A stretch of 12,711 nt of DNA, taken from Streptococcus constellatus. GTDB lineage: Bacteria > Bacillota > Bacilli > Lactobacillales > Streptococcaceae. Under the pieces are notes generated by a model. It searched no databases and was not told where the DNA came from. It saw only the letters and a program-made list of their open reading frames with translations. Every line of letters begins with the position of its first letter. Position 1 is the stretch's first letter. Location: contig NZ_CABHMZ010000032.1 of NCBI RefSeq assembly GCF_902167705.1, forward strand, positions 1-12,711, written 5' to 3'. Below, one piece after another: positions 6,016 through 12,711 of the stretch. The translations under genes and the position numbers were made by a program.

Positions 6016-8146
6016 ATCTGTTTACATTTGGCGGGAAGCCATAGCCTACGGGATGATGCTTGCAGAAAGTTGCTATCCAATCATCTAAAGTTGTTACTCT
6101 GATTTGTCCGATATTATCTATCACCTTGCCATCGCCTATATAAATTCCTACATGACCATAGGTAAGTCCTGCTGTACTTCCGCTACTACTGCTTTCAACT
6201 GCAACAAGCATTCCTACCTTGAGTTTTGATTTATCCGATGTAAAGGTATAGTTTCGGTACATATCACAGGCATTTCCTCCGATATATCCAAGTCCTGCAT
6301 TTTGATAAACCTGAGATACCCACATGGCACACCAGCCTGCTCCCGGAGATGGTGTCATATATGCTGCCTTTACAATCTTCTTTTGCACTTCGCTTGACGC
6401 TTCATATTCAGCTCCGCCACCAACACCACCATTTGCTGTAATCAGGTCAGTATTTCCGAACAGTTCGCCCATATTACCTTGAGCAAGAAATAAGACTTCA
6501 TAGTGTTTCAAGTTATCAGGATAGTTTGCAAAAACCTGTCGGATAATGCTATCCATCTCTTTTTTATGAAGTGTTACAATGAGTTTCTTGTACTCGTAAG
6601 GTTCTTCATGGCTTTCGGTATATTCGTTTCCATCTTCATCGGTATAGTTTTCTGTAACTATCCTGTATCTAATTTCAATTTCTTCCTTATACTCAAGCCT
6701 ATACATGGACTTAAAAAGCTCATTTAACACAGAGCTTACTTCTGATACATTCTTTACTTCTCCGCACCTTGATGTAATGTAGGATAAAAGCTCATGGACA
6801 TTATGACCGATATACTCTGTGTTTTTTAGGATGTACTCGTCATATCCGGGATAATTTTCTTTGATATTATCAACCTCGTTTTGCAGCTCCTTTTCCATCC
6901 CAGAAAAATTCTCATTGATTTCACTTAATACATTAGGCTTTGATAAATAACTTGTTGTAAGAACTGTACTTGTAGAGTTCATAAAGCCTGTCATTCCTGT
7001 CCCTGCAAAGTTAATGAAGAAAGTTCCCAAAATAATAAGACCTATGAAAATAATCATAAGTCCCTTCGCCTTTCTTAATATAACTTCCTTTGAACTTTTA
7101 AGACTGCCGATAAGCCCTTCCTTAATGCGATCTCTAAGCCTTGATTTATTCTGTCTTTTAATGGAATCTTTCATCTGCTTTCGCTTTTGAAATCGCTTAA
7201 AGTTATTTGCTTTTTGATACTCCTCCGTCTTTTTCAGTTCCTCTTTGGCATCTCGAAACTCTAATTTGGATTTTCGCTTTCTGATTTTATAGTCCTTATT
7301 TGTAAGCTCATATCCTTTCTTTGCTCTTTTTTTATCCGAGTAGTTCTTAATGCCATGAATGAGTTTTGAGCTTGTATCGGCTGTCTTTTCTCCTGCCTCT
7401 ACGCCTTGATTTTCATCGCTTCCATGAGATAAATAATCTCTTACGGTTTCACTTCCTTTTGCTAAGCCCGATAAAGTAGATACTTTAGACGCCTTATCCC
7501 TGAAAATTGTTTCCTGTTCTTTAGAAAGCCTGTTTTTCTTTTCTCTATCAAGAATGGCTTCTTTTCCACTTTGTTTACTATCTACCTTTTCCTCTTTAGC
7601 TTCTTTGTCCTTTTTTCTGGTATAGAGCTTATCGGAATAGTTTTTTCTCTTATAATTTCTCTTTTGAGCCTTTTGGCTTTTTGAAAAGCTTCTTGTATCT
7701 TCTGCTTTATGATGAAGATTCTCTTCTACATCATAGGTTGACTCAAAATAGTCGCTATCCCTAAAGTCATTGTCATATCTGTCTATGATTCCATCATTGT
7801 CGAGATCTTTTCCTAAAGGATCATAGATTTTTCCATCCTTAACCTCAGTACCATAATCCGCTTTCCCGATTTTTTCCTGACTTACACTTCCTGTTCCAGA
7901 ACTTCTATACCTTCTATTTCTTTTAGAAGTTTTTTCATTTCGTTCAGTTTCTGAACTTCTCTTACTGACCTTTTCATGCACCTTATCTTGAAATCGGTCT
8001 TTGTCATGGACAATTTTCCCTCTGTAATCATCGTTATGCTTTAACTTACTTTCTTCAGGCTCTATGCTGCCATTACTTTGCAGTGTTTCCTTTTCAATCC
8101 TTGCCCTTTGCCTTTCCTTAAAGTCCCTTTTCAGTTTCTTTCCCAT
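6014..8146 (-). CDS. Membrane-anchored NlpC/P60-type (C40) peptidoglycan hydrolase of the T4SS
   Basis: This enzyme probably cuts peptide stems in peptidoglycan to open the wall for the conjugation channel. Residues 1-360 are a very basic, charged, presumably cytoplasmic region. A transmembrane helix lies at 362-381. Residues 395-570 match the extracellular region of the C40 proteins of CTn elements (NYPGYDEYILKNTEYIGHN and TDEDGNEYTESHEEPYEY stretches). The hydrolase domain at about 580-707 has catalytic Cys606 in GAGWCAMWV and His665 in YGHVGIYIGDG. No lysozyme-like domain is seen, unlike the two-domain hydrolase of Tn916. A calcium-binding-type motif (DLDNDGIIDRYDND, 114-127) sits in the N-terminal region, which is odd for a cytoplasmic segment. 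The start ATG follows TGAGGT by six bases and overlaps the virB4 stop region, with four bases between the genes. Confidence 0.85.
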   Translation of the reverse strand: MGKKLKRDFKERQRARIEKETLQSNGSIEPEESKLKHNDDYRGKIVHDKDRFQDKVHEKVSKRSSETERNEKTSKRNRRYRSSGTGSVSQEKIGKADYGTEVKDGKIYDPLGKDLDNDGIIDRYDNDFRDSDYFESTYDVEENLHHKAEDTRSFSKSQKAQKRNYKRKNYSDKLYTRKKDKEAKEEKVDSKQSGKEAILDREKKNRLSKEQETIFRDKASKVSTLSGLAKGSETVRDYLSHGSDENQGVEAGEKTADTSSKLIHGIKNYSDKKRAKKGYELTNKDYKIRKRKSKLEFRDAKEELKKTEEYQKANNFKRFQKRKQMKDSIKRQNKSRLRDRIKEGLIGSLKSSKEVILRKAKGLMIIFIGLIILGTFFINFAGTGMTGFMNSTSTVLTTSYLSKPNVLSEINENFSGMEKELQNEVDNIKENYPGYDEYILKNTEYIGHNVHELLSYITSRCGEVKNVSEVSSVLNELFKSMYRLEYKEEIEIRYRIVTENYTDEDGNEYTESHEEPYEYKKLIVTLHKKEMDSIIRQVFANYPDNLKHYEVLFLAQGNMGELFGNTDLITANGGVGGGAEYEASSEVQKKIVKAAYMTPSPGAGWCAMWVSQVYQNAGLGYIGGNACDMYRNYTFTSDKSKLKVGMLVAVESSSSGSTAGLTYGHVGIYIGDGKVIDNIGQIRVTTLDDWIATFCKHHPVGYGFPPNVNR

Positions 8147-8150
8147 AAGC

Positions 8151-10580
8151 CTACCTCACTTCTTCAGGCTTGGTTGTCATCTTCTGATAAAGGATTGTGT
8201 CTTTCGGGAACTTATCAAGGAAAGGAACAATGGTGTTTCCAAAGAACAAAAGTCCTTCTCCTGCATTGGAATTGGTTACATATTTTAGCTGTGGCTGAGA
8301 GATTTTAAGTTTCCTTGCTAAAATTTCTCTATCGCCGGAAGCCTGATTAAGCATTAAAACAAAGTCCGTATTATCAAAGATATTTTCAATTTCCTTACTC
8401 ATAAGTAGGTCTTTGACATTTTGTGTAATGCCTGTCGGGATTCCTCCCCACTTACGAAATCTTTTCCAAATCTCTACGGAATAGGAAGCTGTCTGCTCGT
8501 CTTTTAACAATAAGTGAAACTCGTCTATATAGTACCTTGTAGCCTTATTTCCTCTGTTTTGTGATACTTTGTTCCACACCTGATCCTGAATAACAAGCAT
8601 TCCGATTTTTTTAAGCTGCGAGCCTAATTCCTTAATGTCAAAACAAAGAAGCTGCTTATTTAAGTCCACATTGGACTGATGGTTAAATACATTAAGAGAG
8701 CCTGTTACATAAATCTCCATTTCCGTTGCCAGCTTCTTGCCGACTTTTTCTTCCTGATTTTTTAACATATCATACAGATTTTGAAGAATCGGCATATTAC
8801 AAGGCTCCGGATTTTCAAAATACTTTTCATAAATCTTAGGCAGGCATCTATCTATAACCGACTTTTCTTCTGCTGTAAGACCACTACCGCCAACTACTAA
8901 TTCAAGCATAGACATAATAAAGTTTGCTTTATCTTTCAGTGGTGCGTCCCCATCGCCATAGTTCATATTGATGTCAAGGGGATTTAAATAGTCTTTTGAC
9001 TTACTGCTGACCTTTATGACTTCTCCTTTAAACTGACACACAAGGTTTCCGTACTCGCCTTCCGGATCGCAGATAATCACATCATCATCGGTTGTAAGAA
9101 TGGCATTTGCCATTTCTCTTTTCGCACTAAAGGATTTACCACTTCCCGGAGTTCCGAGGATTAGACCGTTTGGATTTTTCAGTTTCTTTCTATCTGCCAT
9201 TATCAAGTTATGACTTAAGGCGTTTAGTCCATAGTACAAACTGTTTGCCGAATTTATGAAAAGCTCCTCTGTGGTAAAAGGCATAAATACTGCCGTAGAA
9301 GATGAGGTTAGGCCTCTGTCAATTTCAATCTTATTTACCCCAAGAGGAAGTACACTGATTAAGCCCTGCTCCTGTGAGTAGTCAAGTCTTTTTAGCTTGC
9401 AATTATGCTTATTGGCAATAGAGCTGATTTGAGAAATAGTGTTATCCAGCTTTTGGATTGTCCTTGCAAAGTTCATAAAGATGATGGTTACAACAAACAT
9501 TCTCTCATCTCTTGTCTGCAAGTCTTTTAAGAGGCTTTTTACATCTTCCCCATAGGTGATTAAATCGCTTGGAAGAATGTCCATATCATACCCTGACCTT
9601 ACAGCCTTTTTGTTTTCCTCAATCTTCATCTTGTCAATATCGGTATTTTTTCTTTTGACCATCTTGATGGCTTCAGACTGTTCGATTGCCTTAATGTGAA
9701 ATGAGATATTGATGTTATCATCTATATCTAAAAACTCTGCAAGCATACGGTCTGAAAGCTCACTTGCAAGGATTTGAAAATGACTTGCTGCTCCGATAAA
9801 CTTTCCAAACTTAAAATACCTTGACGGTGTAAAGTTAAATTCATCAGGAGCAATATATGTCTTTGTACTTTCCTTCTTCTTTAAGTCCTTATATGAAAAT
9901 TCAAAGGTCTTATTCGGATTTAAAACATCATGAAGTATCTTTAGCCTTTCCTCTCCGTTAAGGCTTTCTGCTCTTACTCCCATACTTTTAAGACTCGATA
10001 ATATATCTATCTCCAGTCTTTCCAGTTTTGAAGTAGCCTGCTCCAAATTGTCAGCTTCCACTGTAAATGTTACATACTTTGATTTTTTCAGTCCATTATT
10101 TCCCTTTACAATCTGACTTTTCAGCATTTCTCGAAACTCAAGGCGTATATCATCAAACCCGTCCTTTTTATCTGGTATTTGAATTGCCGATTTCATTTCT
10201 TCATTTCTGCCAAGCTGATTGATATATGAAAACTCTATGCTGACACTTGGATCAAAGGAATTAAGAAAGTTTGCAAATTGGTTAAAAATCAAATCCCTAT
10301 CTTCTTCTAAGGCAAGCTGATAGTTTATATCCTCAAAAGCGATACTCTTATTAAAATGCTTTTCATCAATCTGGCATATTCCGCTTTTTAAAAGTCTAAG
10401 ATAGGGAATAGTATCTTCAACTGTGTATCTTTTCGGCTCTTTTTTTAAGATAAGGTCAAGTAGTCCGCCTTTATCTTTTTTAGACTTTCCCTTATTTTGC
10501 TTTAAGTCCTGCTTTTGACTTCTTAAATCCTTTTTGTTTTGCATGAGCTTTAGCTGCTGAATCTTTCTTTTGTCTTTCAA
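8151..10580 (-). CDS. VirB4-like ATPase of the type IV secretion system (TraE/TcpF-type)
   Basis: This is the motor ATPase that energises assembly of the channel at the inner face of the membrane. In its 809 residues, the N-terminal VirB4 domain spans about 55-330. The C-terminal ATPase domain carries Walker A GTPGSGKS (476-483), DPEGEYG (505-511), Walker B YYIDEFH (683-689) and the GITQN motif (717-721). All are intact. The first 50 residues are Lys/Gln-rich. The start is TTG at 10578-10580 with AAAGGAGG six bases upstream. An internal ATG (residue 13, 10542-10544) is possible, but I see no SD as good. The TTG start makes the gene overlap the end of prgI by 89 bp in another frame. It stands directly after PrgI and before the wall hydrolase, the usual order in CTn elements. 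Confidence 0.93.
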   Translation of the reverse strand: MKDKRKIQQLKLMQNKKDLRSQKQDLKQNKGKSKKDKGGLLDLILKKEPKRYTVEDTIPYLRLLKSGICQIDEKHFNKSIAFEDINYQLALEEDRDLIFNQFANFLNSFDPSVSIEFSYINQLGRNEEMKSAIQIPDKKDGFDDIRLEFREMLKSQIVKGNNGLKKSKYVTFTVEADNLEQATSKLERLEIDILSSLKSMGVRAESLNGEERLKILHDVLNPNKTFEFSYKDLKKKESTKTYIAPDEFNFTPSRYFKFGKFIGAASHFQILASELSDRMLAEFLDIDDNINISFHIKAIEQSEAIKMVKRKNTDIDKMKIEENKKAVRSGYDMDILPSDLITYGEDVKSLLKDLQTRDERMFVVTIIFMNFARTIQKLDNTISQISSIANKHNCKLKRLDYSQEQGLISVLPLGVNKIEIDRGLTSSSTAVFMPFTTEELFINSANSLYYGLNALSHNLIMADRKKLKNPNGLILGTPGSGKSFSAKREMANAILTTDDDVIICDPEGEYGNLVCQFKGEVIKVSSKSKDYLNPLDINMNYGDGDAPLKDKANFIMSMLELVVGGSGLTAEEKSVIDRCLPKIYEKYFENPEPCNMPILQNLYDMLKNQEEKVGKKLATEMEIYVTGSLNVFNHQSNVDLNKQLLCFDIKELGSQLKKIGMLVIQDQVWNKVSQNRGNKATRYYIDEFHLLLKDEQTASYSVEIWKRFRKWGGIPTGITQNVKDLLMSKEIENIFDNTDFVLMLNQASGDREILARKLKISQPQLKYVTNSNAGEGLLFFGNTIVPFLDKFPKDTILYQKMTTKPEEVR

Positions 10581-10881
10581 GATAAACCTCCTTTCTCACT
10601 CTTTTTTGTGGCTGATAAAATTTGTGAAGGTAAATATACTTAAAATATTTCTCAAAGCTAAGTCCGTCCTTTTCAAAAAGAGTGATGAAAAATATAGGGA
10701 GAGTGGACACAATGAGAAAGATAACTGCTATATCATTTGGAACGACCTTTCGCATAAATAAATAGATTGGTATTCCAATCAGCCCTGCAATCGTAAAACC
10801 GATAAGCTGTCTTTTCGTCAGATTAAATGCTACCTTTGTTTTGACCTTCTTTAAGTCTTTTGGGATAGGTACATACGCCAT
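10492..10881 (-). CDS. PrgI-family membrane protein of the T4SS
   Basis: The 129-residue protein begins with the typical short cytoplasmic MAYVPIPKDL, continues to KVAFNLTKRQLIGF and has two transmembrane helices at about 26-43 and 51-69. A basic cytoplasmic tail (SFEKYFKYIYLHKFYQPQKR) and a Lys/Ala-rich end follow. This matches the PrgI family (named from pCF10), VirB3-like partners of VirB4 in Gram-positive conjugation. The start is ATG with GGGAGGT five bases upstream, only three bases after the preceding stop. The last 29 codons overlap the start of virB4 and contain its SD, so translation of the two is probably coupled. The very end (from about residue 100) is low complexity and may be free to vary because it overlaps virB4. 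Confidence 0.88.
   Translation of the reverse strand: MAYVPIPKDLKKVKTKVAFNLTKRQLIGFTIAGLIGIPIYLFMRKVVPNDIAVIFLIVSTLPIFFITLFEKDGLSFEKYFKYIYLHKFYQPQKRVRKEVYLERQKKDSAAKAHAKQKGFKKSKAGLKAK
10587..10594 (-). promoter_or_regulatory. Shine-Dalgarno site deciding the TTG start of the virB4-like gene
   Basis: AAAGGAGG on the minus strand lies inside the prgI reading frame (codons for RKEV) and ends six bases before the TTG at 10578-10580. The near-perfect match supports the long overlap. Confidence 0.7.
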
Positions 10882-10884
10882 AAC

Positions 10885-11148
10885 TTACCTCCCATCTTCT
10901 TTTTCCTTTGAAAGTTCTTCTATATGCTCATATACGGAACCGATTTCTTCCTGAATACTTGCAATCTGTTCATCGGTACTTCTGTTATATCTTTCCTGTA
11001 TTAGACAAAAATCATTATGGCAGCGACCAATGTCTTTTGTTCTTTCTTCCAAGTCATTTACCTTACTGTGAAGCCTGATCCTATCCATCACTGCCAAAAT
11101 ACCTGTTCCAACTGCTACTGCTATAAATACTGTTTTTCTTTTGTTCAT
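10885..11148 (-). CDS. Small membrane-anchored coiled-coil protein of the conjugation operon
   Basis: I do not recognise a named family with certainty. In the 87-residue product, the N-terminus (MNKRKTVFIAVAVGTGILAVMD) looks like a short signal anchor with a basic start. The rest is acidic and probably helical, with heptad-like stretches (KVNDLEERTKDI and EQIASIQEEIGSVYEHIEEL) and two cysteines close together (RCHNDFC). Small proteins of this design often sit between virB6 and prgI in this ICE family. The start ATG has a moderate SD (GGAAGGG). Its neighbours are 17 bp upstream and 3 bp downstream, so it is certainly in the operon. A role as a T4SS membrane accessory is inferred from position only. 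Confidence 0.7.
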   Translation of the reverse strand: MNKRKTVFIAVAVGTGILAVMDRIRLHSKVNDLEERTKDIGRCHNDFCLIQERYNRSTDEQIASIQEEIGSVYEHIEELSKEKEDGR

Positions 11149-11165
11149 ATTACCCTTCCTTTCTT

Positions 11166-12029
11166 TTAGTGTGCATTTAATACGCTTTTGGCCAGTGTTC
11201 CGCTCTTTAACATCATTAACCCCAGCAAAACCGCATATCCAAGTATTGTAAAGGTACTTGTGTGTATATCTGTTATTTGTATTGTCTTAACTAATACTGC
11301 GTATATTCCAAGACAAACCATTAAAAAGAGTCCTTGTAGTCCTATGGCAAATAATCCTTTGATATAGTTGGTTCCAATCTGTCCCCACTCTTTGTTTCCC
11401 ATTGTGGCAAATGGAATGGCTGAAACAGATGAGTAAACATAAATCTCAAACATTCTTCCGTATACTACAAGCATGATCACAATGGAAATGACCTGTATTG
11501 CCACTTTTATGAGTGAGGTTTCAAATAGTATCATAACCAGCTCTCCAAGACCTTTATCTTTTAAACCATCTACCATTTTTACTATCTGATCTCCGGAGAT
11601 AACGGCAGAGGTATTGATAACCCCTGCCGCTTTATTTACCATGTGCTGTGCCACATCAAAGACTGCCATAGAAAACTCGAAAGCATGAGACACTAACCAC
11701 ACGGCAATCCACATCTTTATGATATATTTGAAAAATTCAAAGGTATCCGTATCGTGCATATTGTTCTTTTGCATAACCATATTGATAAGCTCGATACAAA
11801 GGACTGCCGTTATGATTAACCCTGCTATGGGGATGATAACGGAATCGTTAATGCTTTTAATAAAGCTGAAAACCTGACCATTCCACCCCATCGGTGTCTT
11901 TCCTACATCCGTTGCAATCGCACCAACTTTATCGTTGATGTCAAGAAACATGGACTCAAGATTTGCTTGGATACCGCCCAGTAGAAGGTCTTTGAAAAAC
12001 TCCTCTATCTTGTCGAATATCCCAAACAT
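11166..12029 (-). CDS. VirB6-like polytopic membrane protein of the T4SS channel
   Basis: The 287-residue protein begins with an amphipathic MFGIFDKIEEFFKDLLLGG and has about five or six hydrophobic helices (near 64-86, 100-118, 164-190, 222-248 and 258-276). The Trp in TPMGWNGQVFSFIKSINDSV before the first helix and the GNKEWGQIGTNYIKGLFAIG stretch are typical of the VirB6/TrbL-like proteins of Tn1549/CTn elements. It probably forms part of the inner-membrane translocation channel. The start ATG has AAGGAGA six bases upstream. It lies 19 bp after the Maff2 gene and 17 bp before the next gene. No defect is seen. Confidence 0.85.
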   Translation of the reverse strand: MFGIFDKIEEFFKDLLLGGIQANLESMFLDINDKVGAIATDVGKTPMGWNGQVFSFIKSINDSVIIPIAGLIITAVLCIELINMVMQKNNMHDTDTFEFFKYIIKMWIAVWLVSHAFEFSMAVFDVAQHMVNKAAGVINTSAVISGDQIVKMVDGLKDKGLGELVMILFETSLIKVAIQVISIVIMLVVYGRMFEIYVYSSVSAIPFATMGNKEWGQIGTNYIKGLFAIGLQGLFLMVCLGIYAVLVKTIQITDIHTSTFTILGYAVLLGLMMLKSGTLAKSVLNAH

Positions 12030-12048
12030 TTATCTTCTCCTTTTCTTC

Positions 12049-12264
12049 TTACTTGAGTACATTTGCAAGAAGTGGAATCAGCTTTAATCGGATAAGGACA
12101 ATGCCACCTCCTGCCATTAACTGCTTAATACCCTGAGATTTTGCACCCGGATTGTCATTACCATAACCTTCCATCAGGTTAATAACGCCCCATGCTCCAA
12201 GTCCTGCACCTACTGCCATAACTAAAATCTTTAATACATTTACTGCCTGTGTAAAAAATTCCAT
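12049..12264 (-). CDS. Maff2-family small membrane protein
   Basis: The 71-residue protein has two hydrophobic helices (about 8-30 and 47-70) joined by a polar Gly/Asn/Asp loop (EGYGNDNPGAKSQGIKQ). The sequence AVGAGLGAWGVINLMEGYG is characteristic of the Maff2 family in CTn elements. Size, topology and position just before virB6 recall VirB2/TrbC-type pilin-like subunits. That comparison is inference; no signal-peptide cleavage site is obvious. The start ATG has GAGGAGG eight bases upstream, which overlaps the end of ssb, with three bases between the genes. Confidence 0.85.
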   Translation of the reverse strand: MEFFTQAVNVLKILVMAVGAGLGAWGVINLMEGYGNDNPGAKSQGIKQLMAGGGIVLIRLKLIPLLANVLK

Positions 12265-12267
12265 TGT

Positions 12268-12579
12268 TTATTCCTCCTCGTTTTCTTCTTTCTTTTCAAT
12301 CTTATTATATGATTTCACTACAAAGTTTTTAAAAGTCTTATCGCCCTTTACTCTTTCTTTGAAATAGCCAAATACATGAATAAAATCACCCTTTTCAAAA
12401 TTTCTTCCTGTATCTGCCTTATCTCCATAGGCTGCACAATTGATGTATTCCTTTCCCTTACCATATTTCTTAACCAGTGTGAAATTTGCTACTTTTACTT
12501 CTTCATCCTCTCTCTCAAAACTTGAAAAAGTAGGCTCTGATACCAAATTGGCATTGATGTTAATCATTTCTTGCTTCAT
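12268..12579 (-). CDS. ssb: Single-stranded-DNA-binding protein, short ICE type
   Basis: The OB-fold protein has the N-terminal INANLVSEPTF, the KVANFTLVKKYGKGKEYINC strand pair and GDFIHVFGYFKER, which match SSB proteins. It probably coats the transferred strand. At 103 residues it is much shorter than chromosomal SSB (about 160-180) and lacks a clear DDDIPF-type tip, ending in an acidic KKEENEEE. I chose the ATG at 12577-12579 because AAGGAGA lies eight bases upstream. A longer in-frame start at 12639 lies inside the IS end and has no SD. It is the first gene of the operon in this window. Its natural upstream region is replaced by the right IS copy, whose edge is 23 bp from the start codon. 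Confidence 0.88.
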   Translation of the reverse strand: MKQEMININANLVSEPTFSSFEREDEEVKVANFTLVKKYGKGKEYINCAAYGDKADTGRNFEKGDFIHVFGYFKERVKGDKTFKNFVVKSYNKIEKKEENEEE

Positions 12580-12587
12580 TAAAAATT

Positions 12588-12594
12588 TCTCCTT
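12588..12594 (-). promoter_or_regulatory. Shine-Dalgarno site deciding the ssb start
   Basis: AAGGAGA lies eight bases before the ATG at 12577-12579. It excludes the longer reading from the in-frame ATG in the IS end as the main product. The IS boundary is only eight bases upstream of this site. Confidence 0.75.
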
Positions 12595-12634
12595 TTCTTT
12601 TCGATAAATTGTAAAATATAGTTCAACAAAAAAA

Positions 12635-12701
12635 CTCATAGCGTTTCATTGGTGTAAACTGTAAGTAACCACACAAACAGAACCCGAGGAAAAACTATGA
12701 G
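12635..12701 (+). repeat. Imperfect inverted repeat enclosing the transposase start codon
   Basis: CTCATAGCGTTTC (12635-12647) and GAAAAACTATGAG (12689-12701) can pair at 11 of 13 positions around a 41-base loop. The distal arm contains the ATG and the last two bases of the SD. The same structure is present in the left copy (11-23 with 65-77). It could sequester the start codon on longer transcripts. Confidence 0.5.
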
Positions 12702-12711
12702 CTACTCCCAT
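12697..12711 (+). CDS. Partial transposase start (IS30-like), right copy
   Basis: Five codons (M-S-Y-S-H) follow a GAGGA SD six bases upstream and run off the window. They are identical to the mirrored start at 1-15. The family assignment is from memory of IS30 transposase N-termini and rests on few residues. Confidence 0.4.

Larger units (their letters stand above)
12603..12711 (+). mobile_element. End of an insertion sequence (IS30-like), right copy, reading outward
   Basis: This is the inverted duplicate of 1-109, with one difference (A at 12634). The exact match covers the outer 77 bases. It holds a GAGGA SD (12686-12690) and an ATG at 12697-12699 with codons M-S-Y-S-H to the edge, pointing away from the operon. 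I see no convincing inward promoter: TACAAT at 12608-12613 on the minus strand resembles a -10 but lacks a suitable -35. The element sits immediately upstream of ssb and must continue to the right of the window. Confidence 0.6.

Noticed and set aside
5658..6044. Plus-strand 128-codon ORF
   Set aside because: It is antisense to the DUF4366 start, DUF4315 and the hydrolase end. It is Phe/Ser-rich with no plausible SD and shadows three well-supported genes.
8064..8308. Two plus-strand ORFs across the virB4/hydrolase junction
   Set aside because: They are overlapping shadows of conserved genes, without recognisable domains.
12268..12639. Longer SSB reading starting at 12639
   Set aside because: The extra 20 codons come largely from the IS end, have no SD and are unlike SSB. 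The ATG at 12579 has a strong SD.
1..12711. Linear plasmid or phage with terminal inverted repeats
   Set aside because: The repeats hold an outward-reading transposase-like start cut at the edge, one repeat breaks a gene, and the exact identity of 77 bases fits an assembly stop. No terminal protein or telomere-resolving gene is present.
1..12711. CRISPR array, tRNA or rRNA genes, recognisable oriT or integrase attachment site
   Set aside because: I saw no spaced direct repeats, no cloverleaf-like or rRNA sequence, and no relaxase or integrase gene that would mark an oriT or att site.

Overview
The window is a low-GC, AT-rich stretch from a Gram-positive (Bacillota/Firmicutes-type) genome. 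Strong AGGAGG-type Shine-Dalgarno sites precede almost every gene, two genes start with TTG, and the products belong to the conjugation module of Tn1549/CTn-type integrative conjugative elements (ICEs). Genus cannot be decided from this sequence; Clostridia, Tissierellia or Streptococcus-like hosts would all fit. Every recognised gene lies on the minus strand, so the operon reads from right (about 12,600) to left (about 90). It is tightly packed, with gaps of a few bases or overlaps, except for a 144-bp spacer at 4117-4260 that carries two stem-loops.

In transcription order the operon holds: a short single-stranded-DNA-binding protein; a small two-helix Maff2-type membrane protein; a VirB6-like polytopic channel protein; a small membrane-anchored coiled-coil protein; a PrgI-family protein; the VirB4 ATPase; a membrane-anchored NlpC/P60-type peptidoglycan hydrolase; DUF4315; a long DUF4366-type surface protein; a type IA topoisomerase III; and the N-terminal 750 residues of the large ArdC/LtrC-like 'SNF2 helicase' typical of these elements. 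The membrane channel, ATPase, wall hydrolase and surface protein would build the type IV secretion channel. SSB, TopB and the helicase-type protein would process the transferred strand. Relaxase, VirD4 coupling protein, integrase and replication genes are not in the window.

Both ends of the window are copies of one sequence in inverted orientation: 1-109 and 12603-12711, with one mismatch at position 78. On both sides an outward-reading ORF with an SD and the first residues MSYSH begins at the very edge. This looks like the start of an IS30-family transposase, so the simplest reading is two divergent copies of one insertion sequence (IS) bracketing the transfer genes. The left copy cuts off the helicase gene and supplies its stop codon. 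The right copy lies 23 bp upstream of the ssb start, just outside its SD. The exact match covers the terminal 77 bases and fails at base 78, which is what a contig ending on a de Bruijn graph vertex of k=77 would show. The window is therefore probably a whole contig stopped by a repeat, not a linear replicon.

The most interesting internal signal is a 136-codon ORF nested in another frame inside the helicase linker (1167-1577). It has its own perfect SD and ATG and a TnpV-like C-terminal half. Other points worth checking are an 89-bp prgI/virB4 overlap with a TTG start, a probable nonsense mutation that removed a 15-residue acidic tail from the DUF4366 protein, a strong 11-bp palindrome before the helicase gene, and a stem-loop in the IS ends that holds the transposase start codon.
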